Both the position numbers and the translations under genes were made by a program. Shown piece after piece: positions 51,314 to 53,863 of a DNA stretch of 53,863 nucleotides. Location of the stretch: the NCBI GenBank assembly GCA_026692705.1, contig JAPLOE010000241.1, positions 4,496 through 58,358 on the forward strand, written 5' to 3'. Each line of letters starts with the position of its first letter. Position 1 is the stretch's first letter. This stretch comes from Planctomycetota bacterium (GTDB lineage Bacteria > Planctomycetota > UBA1135 > GCA-002686595). The notes under the pieces were generated by a model that ran no database searches, had not been told where the DNA came from, and worked only from the letters and a program-made list of their open reading frames with translations.

Positions 51314-53863
51314 ATGGACCGCCGTGCCTTCGCCGGGATCGCGCTCGCCTTGCTCGCTGCCTGCGGGAAGGATTCCGCTCCGTCGGCGGAGCGGGCGCGG
51401 GCGCCTGGGGTCGAGTCGCCGAAGGCCAGCTCGGAGGCCACGCAGGGGCAGCAGGAGCCCGTCGTGCCGCCCAAGAGCGCGCTCGCGACTGCGGCCGCGG
51501 CCGAAGCCGACGACCTCGGGGCCCTGCCGGCGCCCCGCGGCGAGCTGCGCGACCCGCGCTTCCAGGAGAAGTACGAGCGTCGCGACAGCAAGCTCGACGG
51601 CTGGAACACGGAGCTCTTCAACGAACGGGCGGGAGCGCAGCTGTCGACGCTCGGCAAGTTGCTCGCGCACCCCGAGACGCTCGATCGGGAGCACGTGGCC
51701 GCGCTCGTCGGACCTTCGTTCGCCTGCGTGGACCTGACGCCGCCGCTCGAGCCCTCGGGACAGAAGGATGGGCTGCTCTCCGCCGGTCGCAACGTGGCGC
51801 CGCCGCGCGAGAGCGTGCATGCGGGCGTCGACGGCGCGCTCGCGGCCTTCCGCGAGCTCGCGGAGGCGTTTGCGGGCGGCGAGCTGAGCCAGGCGAAGTT
51901 CAAGGTGATCTCGGTCGAGGAGCGCGAGGGCTCGGTCTTCGCGCGGGCCTACCTGCACGCCCGCGGGGCGCCCAAGCGCGGCACGGTGCAGCTCCAGTCG
52001 ACGTGGTCGATGGAGTGGACGCCGGTTCCCGCGGAGCCTGCGGACGCGCTGCCGCTGCTCGTGAAGCTCGAGCTCGAGCACCACGAGGAACTCGTGCGTC
52101 CCGGTTCGGACCAGACGCTGTTCGGCGAGGCGACGGACGCGGTGTTCGGAGCGGAGCGCGCCTTCCGCGAGCAGCTGCGTCCCGACCTCGAGCACTGGGC
52201 CGCGCGCATCGACCGTTCGCTCGGCATCTCGTTGATCGGCCACGAGGGCTTCGCGCTCGGCGACGTCGACGGCGACGGGCTCGACGACCTCTACATCGCG
52301 CAGCCCGGCGGCCTGCCCAACCGCCTGTTCCTGCGCCAGCCCGACGGCACGGCGCGCGAGGTCGCGGCCTCGGCGGGCGTGGACTTCCTCGACGCGAGCC
52401 GCAGTGCGCTGTTCGCCGACTTCGACAACGACGGCGACCAGGACCTCGCGGTCGAGCTCGACCCGTACGTGCTGTTCCTCGCCAACGACGGCAAGGGCCA
52501 CTTCACGCCGCGCGCGCGTGCTTCGGCGCCGAGCACGACCTCGCTCTCGGCCGCGGACTTCGATGGCGACGGCGACCTCGACCTGTATTGCTGCGGCTAC
52601 ATCCTGCCCGACAGCGAGAACGTCACGCCGCTTCCGTACCACGACGCGAACAACGGTCGCCCGAACACGCTGCTGCGCAACGACGGCGCCGGAGCGAACG
52701 GCATGTGGAATTTCGTCGACGCGACGCGCGAAGTCGGGCTCGACGAGAACAACCGCCGCTTCAGCTTCGCCGCGAGCTGGGAGGACTACGACGGCGACGG
52801 CGACCTCGACCTGTACGTCGCCAACGACTTCGGGCGCAACAACCTGTACCGCAACGACGGCGGCAAGTTCCGCGACGTCGCGGCCGAGGCCGGCGTCGAG
52901 GACCTTGCGGCCGGCATGGGCGTGAGCTGGGGCGACTACGACCTCGACGGCGATTTCGACCTGTACGTCAGCAACATGTTCTCGTCGGCCGGCGAGCGCG
53001 TGGCCTACCAGCGCAAGTTCCTCGCCGGAGCCGATCCGACGGTGCGCTCCGGCTTCCAGCGCCACGCGCGCGGCAATTCGCTCTTCCGCAACCTCGGCGA
53101 CGGCACGTTCGAGGACGTGAGCGAGACCTGCGGCGTCACGATGGGCCGCTGGGCCTGGGGTTCGGTGTTCACCGACCTCGACGAGGACGGCTGGCCCGAC
53201 CTCGTCGTGCCCAACGGCTTCGTCACCGGCAGCGATCCGGCCGACTTGTGAAGCTTCTTCTGGCGGCAGGTCGTGTCGCTCTCCCCTACTCCCGATCAGC
53301 AGGCGCAGCGCTCGAGCTACGAGCTCGGCTGGGTCGCGATCCATCGCATGCTGCGCGAAGGCGGCTCCTGGAGCGGCCGCGAGCAGAACTGCGCGTTCCT
53401 CAACACGCGCGACGGCGGCTTCGTGACCGCCTCGGGCGTCACCGGACTCGACGTGCCCGACGACATGCGCGCGGTGGCGCGCGTCGACTGGGACCAGGAC
53501 GGTCGCGGGGACCTGCTCTTCACCGGCCGCAACTCGCCGCGCGTGCGCCTGTTCCTCAACCGGGCCGAAAAGGCCGGGAAAACGCTCGAATTCCGCGTGC
53601 AGGGCACGGTGAGCAACCGCGATGGCGTCGGGGCGCGGCTCGAGCTCGAGCTCGACGACGGGCGCAAGCTCGTGCAGTCGCTGCGCGCCGGTGAGGGCTA
53701 CCTCGCTCAGTCGAGCAAGTGGGTGCACTTCGGCCTGGGCACCGCGAAGCCTGTCAAGTTGCGCGTGCGCTGGCCCAAGCCGTCGGAGCGTGGCTGGGAG
53801 GAATTCCAGCTCGCGGGTGAAACGCGGCGCTTCACGCTGGTCGAAGGCACCGGCGTCGCGCAG
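51314..53863 (+). CDS. CRTAC1/ASPIC-UnbV family FG-GAP lipoprotein with in-frame TGA (possible selenoprotein), C-terminus beyond window
   Basis: 850 codons in one frame with a single TGA at 53249-53251 (codon 646). The signal peptide ends in lipobox LLAAC (C17). Residues 80-300 are a helical region of unknown type. Six calcium-binding FG-GAP/VCBS repeats with DxDxDGxxD loops follow at about 317, 369, 415, 491, 541 and 621. After the TGA the same frame continues SFFWRQVVSLSPTPDQQAQR and carries a seventh loop (DWDQDGRGD). It then has a complete UnbV/ASPIC domain (GARLELELDDGRKLVQSLRAGEGYLAQSS, HFGLG, VRWPKPS), open to the window edge. If TGA is a true stop, the protein loses its defining domain. 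Selenocysteine insertion is favoured by the context and by a downstream hairpin. A nonsense mutation or sequencing error are alternatives. Probably an exported, calcium-binding beta-propeller. Confidence 0.8.
53249..53279 (+). promoter_or_regulatory. Candidate bacterial SECIS element after in-frame UGA
   Basis: Eleven bases after the UGA, GCGGCA (53263-53268) pairs with UGUCGC (53274-53279), including one G-U, around the loop GGUCG (53269-53273). The loop starts 17 bases after UGA. In E. coli fdhF the loop sequence GGUCU starts 18 bases after UGA and is also preceded by GCA. The stem is only 6 bp with little lower helix, so this is suggestive only. Confidence 0.5.

Noticed and set aside
53249-53251. 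TGA as an ordinary stop ending a 645-residue protein
   Set aside because: The same frame continues with a clear family domain and no further stop to the window edge. A normal stop cannot be fully excluded, so it is listed as an open alternative in the gene entry.

Overview
The window is very GC-rich bacterial chromosome with tightly packed genes. It carries no mobile elements, CRISPR arrays or rRNA. The housekeeping content is chromosomal: infC-rpmI-rplT-pheS-pheT, aspS, a complete F-type ATP synthase operon, purSL-purQ, purD, accA, ndk and two tRNA genes. A large CRTAC1/ASPIC-type repeat lipoprotein, big carboxypeptidase-regulatory-like ectodomain proteins, a sigma factor fused to a membrane-anchored ectodomain and a PurS-PurL fusion together suggest a high-GC, deep-branching member of the Planctomycetota. 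That assignment is inference from gene content and no marker phylogeny was run.

Layout. Positions 1-11266, minus strand: an exopolysaccharide operon with an initiating sugar-phosphate transferase, five GT4 glycosyltransferases, a DUF5658 membrane protein, an alpha-toroid protein and a membrane sulfatase-like protein that runs off the left edge. Positions 11389-12979: a nucleosidase/phosphorylase and an epimerase-like SDR, divergent from overlapping start codons. The SDR lacks the glycine-rich NAD loop. Positions 13122-21119, plus strand: three related genes. The first is a two-region sigma factor followed by a membrane helix and a roughly 660-residue ectodomain. The next two are membrane-anchored proteins with the same kind of ectodomain. 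Positions 21089-22495, minus: a B12-binding radical SAM protein. Positions 22550-27416, minus: infC, rpmI, rplT, pheS, pheT. Then aspS, with an odd Pro/Thr/Ser-rich tail, and the atpZ-I-B-E-F-H-A-G-D-C operon up to 37198.

Positions 37319-40612, plus: divergent promoters, ndk, rqcH (ribosome rescue) and a TPR lipoprotein. Positions 40723-43581, minus: an ECF sigma factor, its zinc-finger anti-sigma factor and a secreted PDZ protein, probably one envelope-signalling unit. accA follows on the minus strand. purSL and purQ are on the plus strand, then a small lipoprotein with a clear terminator, then fur and purD on the minus strand. tRNA-Pro(UGG) and tRNA-Arg(UCU) lead into the last gene.

The last gene (51314 to the right edge) is the most striking object. 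Its frame is interrupted by one TGA at 53249. The same frame then stays open to the edge and encodes a seventh calcium-binding repeat and the whole UnbV/ASPIC domain. The bases just after the TGA can form a hairpin whose loop, sequence and spacing resemble the E. coli fdhF SECIS, so UGA-directed selenocysteine insertion is a serious possibility.

Promoters seem to use a TAnnnT -10 box, often TAGnCT. At several genes it sits only 7-9 bases before the start codon, which implies leaderless mRNAs. Two operons open with a very short reading frame whose stop overlaps the first real start codon.
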